Shown: in pieces, positions 54,629 to 63,777 of the stretch
How the letters are laid out: the number at the start of each line of letters is the position of its first letter
Position numbering within the stretch: position 1 is the stretch's first letter
Source: Eutrophocola sp965662685
GTDB lineage: Bacteria > Pseudomonadota > Gammaproteobacteria > Pseudomonadales > Pseudohongiellaceae
DNA length: 64,000 nt
Reading direction: 5' to 3'
Assembly: GCA_965662685.1 (NCBI GenBank)
Contig: CBFIIQ010000001.1
Location: 124,001 to 188,000 of the forward strand
The notes under the pieces: generated by a model
Database searches by the model: none
Seen by the model: only the letters and a program-made list of their open reading frames with translations
Told to the model about the DNA's origin: nothing
Made by a program: the position numbers and the translations under genes

Positions 54629-56929
54629 GTGCATCGCAATCCTGTTTTCCTTCCTGGTTTAGGCCAAACTTGTCACCATAAATCATGGCTGCCATTACTC
54701 TTTCTGGTATCCAGCCTGTCAGTGCTTTGCTGTCTGTCATTTCCTGCCCATGGGCAAATCATGATGAATGATAAAGCCGTCACCATTCCACGACTGGATG
54801 GCGAATTAAAAATTGACGGCATACTGGACGAACCCCAGTGGAGCCAGGCAATGCTGGTTGAGGATCTGCATCAATATTCACCCTATGAATATTCCGAGCC
54901 TTCCGAAAACACCAAGGTATGGATTTTCTATTCTGAAACCGCGCTTTATGTTGCCAGCTTTTTTGAAGAACATGATCCGGAACTGATATCTGCCAATGTC
55001 ATGCGTCAGGGGGAAGGCCTTACTGCCGATGATATATTTTCTGTGATACTTGACCCTTATCTGGATCGCCGCAACGGCTATCGCTTTACCGTTAATCCAA
55101 ATGGCGTACGCTGGGAAGGCGTTTACCAGAACGTCACCGATATCAGCGGTAACTGGGACGGTATCTGGCAAGCTGATGCCAGAATTGTTGAAAATGGCTG
55201 GTACAGCGAAATGCGTATACCTTACCAGTCCATCTCTTTTAATCCTGACTCTGATGCCTGGGGCATTAACTTTCGTCGTGAAATTCGCCGCAACAATGAA
55301 GGTATTGCCTGGGTTAGTCGAAACAGGCAACTCAATCCAGGCATAGCCGGGACCATTAATGGCCTGCTGGATTTAAGACAGGGACTTGGACTGGATGTGG
55401 TCCCTGCAATCACCCTGCGCGAAAACCGCATATTTGGCCCCGTTTCTGGTAGTGAGCAGATTTTTGAGCCATCGCTGGATGCGTTTTATAAGGTTACGCC
55501 AGCACTGAATGCCTCTCTCACCCTAAATACGGATTTTTCTGCGGTAGAAGTGGATAGTCGCCAGGTTAACCTGACCCGCTTTAATTTATTCTTTCCTGAA
55601 CGCCGTGATTTTTTCGTGCGCGAGGCTGATATTTTTGAATTTGGCCAGATTGGCGGTGGTAGAAGCAATGAAAGCGGCGGAGGTAATCCAGCGGTGCCTC
55701 GTGCTGCATCAGAAAATGCCAGGCCAATTTTTTCCAGACGTATAGGACTGAGTGCCAACGGTACTCCGGTAGATATAAACTTCGGCGCAAAACTCAGTGG
55801 ACGCATTGGCGACTGGAGTGTGGGAAGCATGATTGTCAGTCAGGCAGAAGATGACGCTAGCGGAATAGAACAGCGTGATATTTTTGTTGGTCGAGCCGTA
55901 TTGAATGTCTTGAATGAATCGCAGATCGGCGTCATAACCACATCCGGAGCGCCACAATCAAATAATGATAATTCCTTGATGGGTATGGATTTTCGCTATC
56001 GTAATTCAAACCTTCCGGGAGGAAGGACGGTTCAGGCCTTTGCCTTTTATCAGCAGTCGGATAGTGAAGAACTTAATGGTAATGATGCTTCATGGGGAAT
56101 GGGAGTGAGCTACCCCAACAACCAGGGGTTGCGTGGCTCTTACAGCTATAAGCAGGTACAGGAGAATTTCAACCCGGCGATCGGCTTTGTGAATCAATCT
56201 GATGTCGCAGACCATTCACTGGATGCGGGCTACCGTCATTTTTTGACGCCGGGTGGCTATTGGCGATCAACCTACGCCGGTTTTGATGGCTATCGGGCGG
56301 AATATCTTGATGATGGCAGCGTCAATAATCAGAATCTGGGATTGCGTGTAAGCATAGATAACAATTCCGGAGACAACTTTATTGCCCGAGTGATCAGAAG
56401 CCGCGAAGTATTGCGCAACGATTTCAGAATCTACCGCGCTTCAGATGGAACGCGTGAAGTCATTATCCCGAGCGGTGATTACGCATTCACCGAAAGTTTT
56501 TTACGCGTTGAGATGGCGAACCAACGCAAAATCAGTGGCAACGCCACTATGCGCTGGGGCGATTATTTTGACGGTACGCGAATGCAGCAGAATGTCAGCA
56601 TGACCTATCGCCCCATGGCCCAATACAGTTTTCGTCTTCAATACACAATGAACGAAATAGAATTGCCAAATGGTGACTTTACCACGCGCTTGTTTGGCGC
56701 TGAATCCAGGATCGCATTCAATAACACCCTTTCCTGGAGCAACCTGATTCAGTATGACAATGTGTCTGAGAACATGGGGATCAATTCGCGCCTGCACTGG
56801 ATACCGGAAGCCGGCAGACAGGTATTTGTGGTACTCAACTACGGCTTAAGTGATACGGACAAAGACAACAATTTTGAATCGACCAATTCAGACTTGTCAC
56901 TGAAATTTAATTACACATTACGCTATTAG
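54629..56929 (+). CDS. DUF5916 protein with CBM9-like N-terminal domain
   Basis: I start this at the GTG 54629 (766 residues) because GGAG is 6 bases upstream; a TTG at 54605 is the alternative. After a hydrophobic signal region (WLPLLFLVSSLSVLCCLSFP) the N-terminal part is CBM9-like: LDGELKIDGILDEPQW, VWIFYSETALYVA, DIFSVILDPYLDRRNGYRF. The DUF5916 barrel follows with NLTRFNLFFPERRDFFVREADIF and RPIFSRRIGLS, then repeated beta strands, ending KFNYTLRY with an aromatic C-terminus typical of outer-membrane barrels. The function is unknown; a role in surface carbohydrate binding is plausible. Confidence 0.88.
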   Translation: MHRNPVFLPGLGQTCHHKSWLPLLFLVSSLSVLCCLSFPAHGQIMMNDKAVTIPRLDGELKIDGILDEPQWSQAMLVEDLHQYSPYEYSEPSENTKVWIFYSETALYVASFFEEHDPELISANVMRQGEGLTADDIFSVILDPYLDRRNGYRFTVNPNGVRWEGVYQNVTDISGNWDGIWQADARIVENGWYSEMRIPYQSISFNPDSDAWGINFRREIRRNNEGIAWVSRNRQLNPGIAGTINGLLDLRQGLGLDVVPAITLRENRIFGPVSGSEQIFEPSLDAFYKVTPALNASLTLNTDFSAVEVDSRQVNLTRFNLFFPERRDFFVREADIFEFGQIGGGRSNESGGGNPAVPRAASENARPIFSRRIGLSANGTPVDINFGAKLSGRIGDWSVGSMIVSQAEDDASGIEQRDIFVGRAVLNVLNESQIGVITTSGAPQSNNDNSLMGMDFRYRNSNLPGGRTVQAFAFYQQSDSEELNGNDASWGMGVSYPNNQGLRGSYSYKQVQENFNPAIGFVNQSDVADHSLDAGYRHFLTPGGYWRSTYAGFDGYRAEYLDDGSVNNQNLGLRVSIDNNSGDNFIARVIRSREVLRNDFRIYRASDGTREVIIPSGDYAFTESFLRVEMANQRKISGNATMRWGDYFDGTRMQQNVSMTYRPMAQYSFRLQYTMNEIELPNGDFTTRLFGAESRIAFNNTLSWSNLIQYDNVSENMGINSRLHWIPEAGRQVFVVLNYGLSDTDKDNNFESTNSDLSLKFNYTLRY

Positions 56930-57004
56930 AATTAAATCACAGGCTGCGAAGCTCATCTTCGCGTCTAGACACTGGAACACATACTTTATCGCTTTATATG
57001 GCAA

Positions 57005-57042
57005 TTCATGCCAGGGCAATTCAAAAGTGACGCTGGCATGAA
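57005..57042. terminator. Hairpin between convergent genes
   Basis: TTCATGCCAG (57005-57014) pairs perfectly with CTGGCATGAA (57033-57042) around an 18-base loop. It may terminate both the DUF5916 gene and the convergent orphan, though T-tracts are weak. Confidence 0.45.
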
Positions 57043-57064
57043 AAACAGACACTGCAATTGCTGT

Positions 57065-57667
57065 CTAGAATTTTCGCTGCAGTCTTAACCACAAATGACG
57101 AGAAGGTGCCTGTCTCAGCATATCTGCCCCCATGGAGGACAGATCAGACAAATTACTAAACAGACGCTCATTTCCAGGATCTGTCATTATCGCAGAGACT
57201 TCCCAATCTCGATCTGAAGAAACCCAAGTGCTTTCCAGAGTAGCCACGTTGAGATTGGTTGAGTTTAAAGATGCTGAAATAGGTTTGGCAAAAAGACTTT
57301 GCTTTACATTTATCATTTCGCCCTGAGTATTCATTATCAGCGTTTTCCCGGAGTAGTCTGTCCCTGTTGCCACGGCTGGAAGCTGTCCTGTATGTCGCTT
57401 CCATGACTGTAATTCAAAATCCGATTGCCATTGATGAAAGGCTGGCGTCAATCGGGTAACTTTTCTCAAAACTAATTTTTTAGTCAATGATTCAGGTTTT
57501 GCGCCAATCATAAAATCACGGTTTGGCATAAAAACTCTTGTTGCTGTGATCATTGTGGATTCAAAAGAAAGGCTTTGCGCAGAAACCTGGCCGCACACCA
57601 CTACTTGCAATACTGCCAGCAAGGTAATGATGGCCTTACTTGATATTCGTTGGTTATGAATCTTCAT
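57065..57667 (-). CDS. Orphan exported protein
   Basis: The 200 residues start with a signal peptide ending VSAQ; CAGGAGTGGGAA before the ATG is a good ribosome binding site. The mature part has no motif I recognise. It is rich in Ser, Thr and Leu, lacks cysteines, and its central part (PAVATGTDYSGKTLIMN) looks beta-rich. It converges with the DUF5916 gene and is separated from the HPF-like gene by a terminator. Confidence 0.7.
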   Translation of the reverse strand: MKIHNQRISSKAIITLLAVLQVVVCGQVSAQSLSFESTMITATRVFMPNRDFMIGAKPESLTKKLVLRKVTRLTPAFHQWQSDFELQSWKRHTGQLPAVATGTDYSGKTLIMNTQGEMINVKQSLFAKPISASLNSTNLNVATLESTWVSSDRDWEVSAIMTDPGNERLFSNLSDLSSMGADMLRQAPSRHLWLRLQRKF

Positions 57668-57823
57668 TTCCCACTCCTGTATTGAAGTTGAAAATACAGC
57701 TTAGAATAATTTAATAGTACTGAATACTCGATTTTGCGATGTTTTTTAATCGTATTTTACGATGTATTAAATTGTAGAAGTTAACACCGAATTATCGCTA
57801 ATAAAGTTTTCTGATTATGCAAA

Positions 57824-57874
57824 AATCAAAAAAGAAGGGGGGCAACCCCGACAATATTGTCGTGAGTTACCCCC
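57824..57874 (-). terminator. Nested hairpin terminator of the HPF-like gene
   Basis: An outer stem GGGGG-C-AAC (57838-57846) with 57866-57874, one mismatch, encloses a perfect 12-base palindrome GACAATATTGTC (57850-57861). A T-rich tract follows on the minus strand. It lies about 82 bases after the HPF-like stop. Confidence 0.7.
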
Positions 57875-57955
57875 AGAGGGAGGAGAGTTGAAAGGGGCTC
57901 TATGAGCCGTGTGGTGGGTAAAGTAAAAATCTATTCGTGTATTTAATAAACTCCT

Positions 57956-58252
57956 TCAGCTATCACAGTTTCCATTCAGGATATTTTTGATCTTGATCGC
58001 ACAGCGTTTAATGGCAAGGCTCATGTCTGCCTGGGTTGAACGCATCATCATTGATGGCGCATGCGCCAACTCAAGAATGATCTGACAACTTTTATCGTTA
58101 TTCCCGTAGCGACCGCTACTACTATCTTCAAGCATTACATCGACAAACCTGACCTGTTCATGAAGATTCAGGACATCCAACAGGCTGGTATGCACAGTAT
58201 TTTTCAAGGCACGGTTAGGGGTAAAACCTCGCGCCTGAATTTGTATACCCAT
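57956..58252 (-). CDS. Short HPF/RaiA-family ribosome-associated protein
   Basis: The 98 residues match the short hibernation-promoting factor family: IQIQARGFTPNRALKN, a central VDVMLEDSSSGRYGNNDKSCQIIL strand pair corresponding to the family's D-x-N-G-x-R-G-G-x-DK segment, and a late helix AIKRCAIKIKNIL. These proteins bind the 30S subunit and silence translation in stress or stationary phase. GGAG precedes the ATG by 5 bases. The usual neighbour rpoN is absent; RecQ lies upstream on the same strand with 183 bases between. Confidence 0.8.
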   Translation of the reverse strand: MGIQIQARGFTPNRALKNTVHTSLLDVLNLHEQVRFVDVMLEDSSSGRYGNNDKSCQIILELAHAPSMMMRSTQADMSLAIKRCAIKIKNILNGNCDS

Positions 58253-58435
58253 TACATTTACTCCTGTTATTTAACTTGATGCTCATCCTATTACAGACTT
58301 AAACATCGTAATAGTCGTATTTTTTATATTTTGGATTCGTTTTTTTCGAACTTAAAATAAGGGCGAAAAAAAATGAACCGCGGTTCATCTTGTTATATTG
58401 CATTTTTCCGAGTCGAGTCCCTGGATATAAAAAAA

Positions 58436-60583
58436 TCAATTCCCCATAGATGCCCGAACACATCCCAATACGCCGTAATCGTAGTCGCCATTAAGCTCCT
58501 CATAGACAGATTTGAGTTTGCCATCCTCGTTTTGCTCAAAGGCAAATCGAATCACTTTAATGTCGTCTTCTTCAAGTATTAGGGCATCAGTCAGATTTAC
58601 CTTGCCCGCTTCTATTCCCAGAGACAGGTGCTTATAAATAGTAGAAAGAGCCAGATTACGTCTGTCCGCTATTTCTTCCGGGCTTAATTTCTGAGCAAGC
58701 AAAGCAATGGTTTCCTCAACTGTCTCAGATTTATCAACCACTTTTGCCTGAGCAGAATGGGCGAGAATCACAGCGAGAAAACTGTCACCATAGGCTTCCA
58801 GTTTGCGTTCGCCCACTCCGCTCACTTTACTTAACTGTTCTAAAGTCTGTGGCTGACGCTCAGTCATTTCTGCCAATGTGGCATCATGGAAAATCACATA
58901 GGCCGGGACCCCCTGCAGTTCTGCCAGACTCTTGCGATGCTCGCGCAAGGCTTCCCAGAGATCAACATTGGCGGTGGCAGAAAATGACTGACTTTTACGT
59001 AATTTGGTTTTACTGCTTTTTAGCATTTTGCGCAGGGTAAGTACTTCTTCACCCTTCAAAATGGGTCGCGCCGCTTCCGTAAGCCGGATACTGCCATGGC
59101 GTTCGAAATCTACTTTCAGGTAACCACTGGCGATAAGCTGTCGATAGAGAGTACTCCACTCTTTTGCATCCAGTTCCGTACCAATACCAAAAGTAGACAC
59201 CTTATGATGATCAAACTGCATAATACGCTCATCGTCCTTACCCAACAGTACATCCACCAGATATTTCACCCCAAAACGCTGACCAGTGCGATGTACACAG
59301 GAGATTGCCTTTTGTGCCGCTTGTGTGGCATCCCAGGTATCAGGAGGATTCAGACAGTTATCGCAGTTCCCGCAGGGCGCTTCCATCTCATCGCCAAAAT
59401 AGCGCAACAAGGCCTGCCGTCGACAGGAAATGATTTCACACAGACCCAGCATGGCATCGAGCTTGTGACCCTCAATACGCTTATGATTATCCGAGCCGGT
59501 GGAGCCCTGCCCTATTTGCCGTAAGGTAATCACATCCTGCAAACCATAGGACATCCAGGTATTGGCTGGTAAACCATCACGTCCCGCACGGCCCGTTTCC
59601 TGATAATAGCCCTCAATACTTTTCGGCAGATTCAGGTGAGCGACAAAACGTACGTCCGGTTTATCAATGCCCATGCCAAAAGCAATGGTAGCGACTATGA
59701 TCACGCCTTCTTCCCTTAAAAACCGTTCCTGGTGATGCTGGCGTAATTCATTGCTCATGCCGGCATGGTAGGGCAGCGCCTTCAGACCTTTACCTTCCAG
59801 CCACTGGGCAATCTGATCTACGCGCTTGCGGGACAGACAATAGACAATACCGGTATCGCCTTCATGCTCATTGAGAATGAAACGTAATAAATGATCGCGG
59901 GCATTGCCCTGATTTTCATTAATGCGATATTGAATATTGGGGCGATCAAAGCCGTCGTTAAACACCTGCGCCTGATCCAGTGCCAGGCGCTGAATAATCT
60001 CGGCCCGGGTGGTTTCATCGGCAGTCGCCGTCAAGGCAATGCGGGGAACAGTGGGAAAACGCTCATGCAACACGGACAATTGTATATATTCGGGTCTGAA
60101 ATCATGCCCCCATTGGGATACGCAATGGGCCTCATCAATGGCAAAAAGGGAGATTTTTGTCTGCGTCAAAAGAGATAACATGCGCGGCATCATCAGGCGC
60201 TCCGGTGCCACGTAAAGCATGTCCAGGGCACCATTAAGGAGTTCATTTTCAACCTGGGCCACTTCCCCTGCGCTCAAACTGGAATTTATAAAGGCTGATT
60301 TAATGCCAAACTGGCGTAGTGCCATCACCTGATCCTGCATCAGGGCAATGAGTGGTGATATAACGATCGCCGTCCCCTCCAGAACCAATGCAGGCACTTG
60401 AAAGCAAAGGGATTTTCCTCCTCCGGTGGGCATTAAAACCAACGCATCACCACCACTCAGGATTTGCTCAATCACTGCTTCCTGCTGATTACGAAAGGAT
60501 TCATAGCCAAAGACGGTTTGCAGAATTTGATGGGCTGCAGGATTAGACACTAAATCGGCTGATACTTTTTGAGTTGTAGACAC
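58436..60583 (-). CDS. recQ: RecQ-family DNA helicase with C-terminal HTH extension
   Basis: The 715 residues begin at a GTG (60581-60583), with AAGGCG 6 bases upstream. MPTGGGKS (residues 51-58) is Walker A, and DEAHCVSQWGHDFRPEY holds the DEAH box and the aromatic-rich loop. The RecQ zinc site follows with CEIISC and PCGNCDNC, then an RQC winged helix and an HRDC domain (LWEALREHRKSLAE, SGVGERKLEAYG). A further 80 residues (SPEEIADRRNLALSTIYKHL) form a helix-turn-helix seen in some RecQ proteins; E. coli RecQ has about 610 residues. It unwinds 3'-to-5' in recombination repair. Confidence 0.96.
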   Translation of the reverse strand: MSTTQKVSADLVSNPAAHQILQTVFGYESFRNQQEAVIEQILSGGDALVLMPTGGGKSLCFQVPALVLEGTAIVISPLIALMQDQVMALRQFGIKSAFINSSLSAGEVAQVENELLNGALDMLYVAPERLMMPRMLSLLTQTKISLFAIDEAHCVSQWGHDFRPEYIQLSVLHERFPTVPRIALTATADETTRAEIIQRLALDQAQVFNDGFDRPNIQYRINENQGNARDHLLRFILNEHEGDTGIVYCLSRKRVDQIAQWLEGKGLKALPYHAGMSNELRQHHQERFLREEGVIIVATIAFGMGIDKPDVRFVAHLNLPKSIEGYYQETGRAGRDGLPANTWMSYGLQDVITLRQIGQGSTGSDNHKRIEGHKLDAMLGLCEIISCRRQALLRYFGDEMEAPCGNCDNCLNPPDTWDATQAAQKAISCVHRTGQRFGVKYLVDVLLGKDDERIMQFDHHKVSTFGIGTELDAKEWSTLYRQLIASGYLKVDFERHGSIRLTEAARPILKGEEVLTLRKMLKSSKTKLRKSQSFSATANVDLWEALREHRKSLAELQGVPAYVIFHDATLAEMTERQPQTLEQLSKVSGVGERKLEAYGDSFLAVILAHSAQAKVVDKSETVEETIALLAQKLSPEEIADRRNLALSTIYKHLSLGIEAGKVNLTDALILEEDDIKVIRFAFEQNEDGKLKSVYEELNGDYDYGVLGCVRASMGN

Positions 60584-60809
60584 TTTACGCCTTAAGAAGA
60601 ACTGCTTTTATAATATGACTAATGATAGCTGATTATTGACGATATATTTTGAGAAGCGGCTTCACAGTTCACTTTTATTTTGCCCTGGAACAGGTACTGA
60701 AGAGGAATCCGACAATATGTAAATATTGCGAAAATATCCCTTTGCTACTGGCAACATAGTCCATAATCACTATACTACCCAACGCTTTTTAAAAATCGAG
60801 ATGATTACT

Positions 60810-61955
60810 ATGTTTAATACCAAAAAAATTCTGTGTACGGCTGCAGCCAGCGCACTAATCGCAGGACTGACCAGCCCGGTACTGGCTCACCATGGTTTCG
60901 GCCTGTTCCAGCTGGAAATCAAAAAAGAGTGGGAAGGCACACTCACCAAGATGAATCTGGTGAACCCCCATTCCTATATGGAACTGGATGTAGTGGAAGC
61001 AGACGGCAATGTGCTGCATATGCGCTGTGAAATGCGCGCCGGCACACTGATCAGACGTTCAGGCTGGTCAACTGATATGTTCACCGTAGGTTCACATGTA
61101 AAAATCGAGGGCAATCCACACCGTGATGACCCTGAAGCCTGCTATATCGAGACCTTTACCATAGATGATGAAATCACCATGAATCGCAATGATCAGCTGC
61201 TCTCCACTGCCCCTGTGGATACCTCTGATCGCCCGCTACGCCTTGCCGATGGTCAGCTGAATATCAGCGGTGACTGGGCGGTGGAACAGCTGGTGCTGAC
61301 GGTACCTCCAAGTGGCGGCAGAGGCTCGATGATCCCCAAAAGCATGTCTCCGGCTTTTGCCGCAGGTACATTAAGCATTGAGGATGTCCGCGCCACACAA
61401 CCACCAAGACCCGAAGTTGTTTACACCGCAAGAGGTCAGGCCGCAGCTGATGCCTTTGACCGACGCTCACCGGTAGACAATCCCTGGTTTGATTGTAAAC
61501 CCACCAGCTTTATTCGCGACTGGACTGCAGACTGGCCAATTAACCAGTTCAGGCAAACCACCACTGCGCAGGGTGAAAAGGTCATTGATATTACTTATGG
61601 CCTGTATAATCTGAATCGCCGCATCCATATTGGCATGACCGAGCATCCAGCCAATATTGAGCCTGGCTATGCCGGTCATTCCATTGGCAACTGGGAAGGC
61701 GATACCTTGGTGGTCGATACAACCGGTTTCTCTGAAGGGGTTCTGAATCCGCCTACCCGCAGCAGTGAGCAGATGCACATTGTTGAGCGCTTCACGCTGG
61801 ATACTGAAAAGATGGCGCTTAAGCGTGAATACTCCGTTACTGACCCGGTTTTTCTCGCCGCGCCATATGAGAGCTATGATGTGATGTATCTTTCGGATGT
61901 GCCTTTCCAGGCACAGGAATGCAAGGAAATGACCCCCGAGTTCCAGCAGGACTAA
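60810..61955 (+). CDS. Exported DUF6152-type protein with C-terminal extension
   Basis: The start is the ATG 60810 (381 residues), with GAG 9 bases upstream; ATG 60801 is also possible. A signal peptide ends SPVLAHH. The first third is DUF6152-like: HHGFGLF, WEGTLTKMNLVNPHSYMELDV, WSTDMFTVGSHVKIEGNPHRDDP. The last third (HSIGNWEGDTLVVDTTGFSEG, HIVERFTLD) matches the C-terminal half of the protein at 62981-63745, so this gene looks like a fusion of two modules that occur as separate genes nearby. Function unknown; the histidine-rich mature start (AHHGF) may bind metal. Confidence 0.8.
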   Translation: MFNTKKILCTAAASALIAGLTSPVLAHHGFGLFQLEIKKEWEGTLTKMNLVNPHSYMELDVVEADGNVLHMRCEMRAGTLIRRSGWSTDMFTVGSHVKIEGNPHRDDPEACYIETFTIDDEITMNRNDQLLSTAPVDTSDRPLRLADGQLNISGDWAVEQLVLTVPPSGGRGSMIPKSMSPAFAAGTLSIEDVRATQPPRPEVVYTARGQAAADAFDRRSPVDNPWFDCKPTSFIRDWTADWPINQFRQTTTAQGEKVIDITYGLYNLNRRIHIGMTEHPANIEPGYAGHSIGNWEGDTLVVDTTGFSEGVLNPPTRSSEQMHIVERFTLDTEKMALKREYSVTDPVFLAAPYESYDVMYLSDVPFQAQECKEMTPEFQQD

Positions 61956-61986
61956 AAAGAGTCTGATCTGAACAAGGATCAGCAAT

Positions 61987-62016
61987 AAAAAAGGCCAGCT
62001 AACCCTGGCCTTTTTT
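61987..62016 (+). terminator. Intrinsic terminator
   Basis: A 12-base perfect stem (AAAAAAGGCCAG at 61987-61998 with 62005-62016) has a 6-base loop and a T-tract built into its 3' arm. It lies 31 bases after the DUF6152-type gene. Confidence 0.93.
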
Positions 62017-62165
62017 ATTGCCTGTTTTTCAGCCTCGGGCTTGAAAATTAACAGGAAAAAATTTAATTGCTCTTTTCCTGTCCCCTTTCCTGTCCCAATC
62101 GTTTAAATTAATGACTGTGTCACTCACCGCAAAAAAACATATTCAGGAGGTTAAGGAAACCAATC

Positions 62166-62906
62166 GTGGATACCAAGAAAATCAAGTTTGTTTCTAACCG
62201 CCCGTGGTTAAGCAAAGAGAGTATTTCCAAACCAGAACCCATACTCAAAACCATTCCAGAGTGGTACCGCAATGCAGACCGTTTTGCTCGCGACCCGGCA
62301 ACCGGTAAACACTGGGAAATGCCTGACAGCGGCGGCAAGATCCCAACCTGGAAAGCCTGTCCGGCGGTGTTTGATGTTATGGGCAGCGGCTATACCTACA
62401 AGACTCCCTGCGATCTGGAATTTTTTGAAGATGCCGAAGGCAATATTCATGGTCGGGTACTCGACGAACGTTATGCAAATTTTCTCGTTGATCGAATGCC
62501 GCTGAATCAGTTTCCCCATCCCCAGGGCTATCATCAGAAGCATTTTGCCTGGTGGGCTGACTGGGCGGTGGAATTGCCGGAAGGCTACAGCGCGCTGTAT
62601 ACCCAGCCCATGAACCGGTTTGAACTGCCCTTCCTGACTACCAGCGGGATTGTCGACAATGACAAGGTTCACCTTCCCGGTACCATGCCGTTTTTCTTTC
62701 TTAAAGGGGTCACTGGCATTCTTCCAGCCGGCACTCCCTATGCGCAGATAATTCCCTTCAAGAGAGAACACTGGGAAGCAGAGATTGATGTATCACTGTC
62801 ACTGGAAGAAATGGAAGCGAAGAATCAGGCCAATAGTGAAAAGTATCGCAAGCCCGATGGCGGGATTTACCAGAAAGATGTCTGGGAAAGAAGAAAGTAT
62901 CAGTAA
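62166..62906 (+). CDS. Unknown cytosolic protein, DUF6065-like at most
   Basis: The 246 residues start at a GTG at 62166, with AAGGA about 9 bases upstream. There is no signal peptide or membrane span. A segment IPEWYRNADRF near residue 30, LPGTMPFFF near 165 and IPFKREHWEAEI near 195 recall the DUF6065-like proteins of marine bacteria and phages, but I am not certain. It ends with a charged KDVWERRKYQ. No function is known. It stands between a strong terminator upstream and a hairpin downstream. Confidence 0.7.
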   Translation: MDTKKIKFVSNRPWLSKESISKPEPILKTIPEWYRNADRFARDPATGKHWEMPDSGGKIPTWKACPAVFDVMGSGYTYKTPCDLEFFEDAEGNIHGRVLDERYANFLVDRMPLNQFPHPQGYHQKHFAWWADWAVELPEGYSALYTQPMNRFELPFLTTSGIVDNDKVHLPGTMPFFFLKGVTGILPAGTPYAQIIPFKREHWEAEIDVSLSLEEMEAKNQANSEKYRKPDGGIYQKDVWERRKYQ

Positions 62907-62920
62907 TTCAAGGTGGGAAA

Positions 62921-62943
62921 CGTCCGGCAACAGATGCCGGACG
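62921..62943. terminator. Hairpin between convergent genes
   Basis: CGTCCGGCA (62921-62929) pairs perfectly with TGCCGGACG (62935-62943) around a 5-base loop, between the 62166 gene and the minus-strand gene at 62981. T-tracts are weak. Confidence 0.55.
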
Positions 62944-62980
62944 CATTGTTAGACTTGAACCGAGGTGTTGAACAAAAGAT

Positions 62981-63745
62981 CTATTGTCCGCCTGCAGCTC
63001 CATCCATTCTTTCCTGGGTTTCTACGCCTGAGCATATCAGTGGCAATAACTGATCGAAAGGTGCCAGCACCAGAGTCTTGGTAGGCACTACCCACGGCTC
63101 TGTTAGTACTCCCGGGTCATAAATTGTGGCATCAATCACCAGCGTATTGGCATCGGTGCGTTGATAACGCTCTACAATACGTAACTGATCAGAATGAAAG
63201 GAAACACCGCCTTCAGCAAACATCCAGGTGTCGTCGGTAAAATTGACAGTTTCCACAACAAACACATCGCCTTCCCAATGACCAACGGCATCACCACGGT
63301 AGGACGGTGGTAAAAAACGATGTTTGCGGCCATCAGTAGGAATCAGCTGATAGCCATGGAAAGTCTCCTGCAGGAAAATCATCATATCTGGCGTCGCCAC
63401 GATCTGGCCTACTGCACCAACGTCAAACAGGCGCACACTTAAAGTACCAAAAGCAGTAGGTTTGCATTGCAGGGTTGGATCATCCTTATCGCTCAGGCTT
63501 GCCATCCGCTGCGCTGCTTCAGGGGTATAAAGGTCGGTATACAGATTGTACTGCAGACCGGCACTTCTATCTGTGGTACTGCCATAGCCCGCACTACCAA
63601 GATCGCCCCCGGTCCACCAGACACCACCAAGATCCGGTTTGCCATCAGCCATACGCGGAATTTCACCGCCATTCTGCGCTGCTGCAGAAAAAACAAACGC
63701 CAGAGCAGCCAGTCCGACAAGTAAATTACGATTGCATATTTTCAT
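62981..63745 (-). CDS. Exported protein related to the DUF6152-associated module
   Basis: The 254 residues have a signal peptide ending FSAAAQ. The C-terminal half shows GHWEGDVFVVETVNFTDDTW, LRIVERYQRTDANTL and DATIYDP, corresponding to the C-terminal third of the protein at 60810-61955. The N-terminal half has MADGKPDLGGVWWTGGD, a start seen in many secreted proteins of the same group. The function is unknown. It follows a DUF6152 gene by 32 bases on the same strand; the pair matches, as two genes, what 60810-61955 carries in one. Confidence 0.8.
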   Translation of the reverse strand: MKICNRNLLVGLAALAFVFSAAAQNGGEIPRMADGKPDLGGVWWTGGDLGSAGYGSTTDRSAGLQYNLYTDLYTPEAAQRMASLSDKDDPTLQCKPTAFGTLSVRLFDVGAVGQIVATPDMMIFLQETFHGYQLIPTDGRKHRFLPPSYRGDAVGHWEGDVFVVETVNFTDDTWMFAEGGVSFHSDQLRIVERYQRTDANTLVIDATIYDPGVLTEPWVVPTKTLVLAPFDQLLPLICSGVETQERMDGAAGGQ

Positions 63746-63777
63746 TTTTATTGCCTCTATTCTTCCCTTACCCCGGC

